Shown piece by piece: positions 4,469 through 5,226 of a stretch of 5,226 nucleotides of DNA (position 1 is the first letter of the stretch; each line of letters starts with the position of its first letter). The notes under the pieces are model-generated. The model searched no databases, was not told the DNA's origin, and saw nothing but the letters and a program-made list of their open reading frames with translations. Origin of the DNA: Dehalococcoidia bacterium (GTDB lineage: Bacteria; Chloroflexota; Dehalococcoidia; JAUYDP01); assembly GCA_030691805.1 (NCBI GenBank), contig JAUYDP010000127.1, positions 1 through 5,226 of the forward strand. Reading direction: 5' to 3'. The position numbers were made by a program, and so were the translations under genes.

Positions 4469-5226
4469 ATGATCGAGAATGTAAGAAAAGCTGCCATCTT
4501 TGTCGCTCTAACTTACTTCCTGAGCTACACATTAGCCAACCTTTACTTCGCCCTGGGCGGGCAGATGGGATCTCCTGAAGCGTTGGTAATGACATTGGTT
4601 TACATGTTCATCCCGATGGGCAGCGCCATTGTGGTCCAGAAGTTGATTTACAAACAGCCGGTTATTGGCCCACTGGGCATCTCCTTCAGATTCAACCGGT
4701 GGTTCCTTATAGCCTGGCTCGTCCCACCGGTAATTGCCTTTATCACACTCGGGGTCAGCCTCCTATTTCCGGGAATAGTATACACCCCGGATATGGCGGG
4801 CATGTACGAGAGGTTTCAGGGCCTGCTCACGCCCGAGCAAATCGAGGCCATGAAGCTCCAATCCGCCGAGATGCCATTGCATCCCATCTGGATTGGACTC
4901 GCGCAGGGGCTTATCGCCGGCATCACGGTGAATGCAGTCGCAGGATTCGGAGAGGAGCTCGGGTGGAGAGGGCTTCTCCATCGGGAGCTGGGCTACCTGG
5001 GCTTCTGGAGATCTTCCGCCGTAATCGGACTGATCTGGGGACTGTGGCACGCTCCGATCATCCTTCAAGGTTACAATTATCCCCAGCACCCACTGGCCGG
5101 CGTAGGCATGATGACTGGATTCACCATATTGCTTTCACCTATATTCAACTATATTCGCCTCAAATCCGGATCGGTCGTCGCTGCGGCCATCCTGCATGGC
5201 TCGCTGAACGGCACATTCGGGCTGGC
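4469..5226 (+). CDS. CPBP-family intramembrane glutamic endopeptidase, 3' partial
   Basis: The frame stays open from ATG 4469 to the window edge, giving 252 codons of an integral membrane protein. All three CPBP (Abi/CAAX-prenyl protease-like) motifs are present: EE-x2-WR at Glu162-Glu163 to Arg167 (FGEELGWRGLL), W-x3-H at Trp190/His194 (WGLWHAP), and H-x3-N at His243/Asn247 (HGSLN). Hydrophobic segments lie near 8-28, 38-58, 78-100, 140-158, 182-199, 210-229 and 236-250. A hydrophilic insert at about 105-137 separates the N-terminal helices from the catalytic core. In characterised members the glutamates and histidines form a membrane-embedded active site. Roles range from CAAX-type processing to bacteriocin self-immunity, so the substrate cannot be inferred. 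The ribosome site is poor: TGGAG lies 13 nt upstream. Little more than a C-terminal tail is likely missing. It is divergent from the thiamine operon and probably unrelated to it. Confidence 0.9.
   Translation, partial: MIENVRKAAIFVALTYFLSYTLANLYFALGGQMGSPEALVMTLVYMFIPMGSAIVVQKLIYKQPVIGPLGISFRFNRWFLIAWLVPPVIAFITLGVSLLFPGIVYTPDMAGMYERFQGLLTPEQIEAMKLQSAEMPLHPIWIGLAQGLIAGITVNAVAGFGEELGWRGLLHRELGYLGFWRSSAVIGLIWGLWHAPIILQGYNYPQHPLAGVGMMTGFTILLSPIFNYIRLKSGSVVAAAILHGSLNGTFGL

Noticed and set aside
4763..5089. Minus-strand frame under the CPBP gene
   Set aside because: It is antisense to a membrane protease with all its catalytic motifs, and its translation has no recognisable features.

Overview
The window reads as a chromosomal segment of moderately high GC from an uncultured bacterium. 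A Chloroflexota (Dehalococcoidia-like) source is my best guess, because of the bacterial Thi4, the short-form ThiC, the F420/flavin-type luciferase-like gene and the dense dispersed palindromic repeats. That assignment is inference, not proven by the sequence.

The core is a minus-strand thiamine operon occupying about 4200 down to 1359. In transcription order it holds a promoter candidate (4172-4200), a TPP riboswitch aptamer (4060-4151), a hairpin with a short T-tract as likely expression platform (4010-4051), thiC (3995 to 2700), a broken luciferase-like monooxygenase gene (2697 to 2154) and thi4 (2150 to 1359). ThiC makes the pyrimidine half of thiamine and Thi4 makes the thiazole half in one polypeptide, replacing the usual bacterial ThiG/ThiS/ThiF/ThiH set. 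The three reading frames are separated by only 2 and 3 nt. The middle one has lost function: it carries an in-frame TGA, a one-base shift in a G6 run, and is about half the family length.

Downstream on the same strand, a 233-bp gap holds a 114-bp MITE-like element flanked by TTA inside what looks like an interrupted palindrome, then a hairpin followed by TTTT. Next comes a 280-codon gene (1125 to 283) resembling the DUF6775 putative metallopeptidase family. Bases 1-282 hold no credible gene. They contain a 30-bp direct repeat and an 11-unit heptamer array that ends 4 nt from the stop codon of the DUF6775-like gene.

The 317-bp stretch 4152-4468 separates the thiamine operon from a divergent plus-strand gene. 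It holds the operon promoter, a 15-bp perfect palindrome (4225-4257), a 107-bp element with 16-bp perfect terminal inverted repeats (4281-4387) and a weak plus-strand promoter candidate. From 4469 to the right edge runs a partial CPBP-family intramembrane protease gene with all three catalytic motifs visible.

I see no wholly new system. The points most worth a second look are the Cys-type Thi4, the decayed flavin-dependent gene embedded in an otherwise intact riboswitch-controlled operon, a possible riboswitch switching helix, and the MITE-like element.
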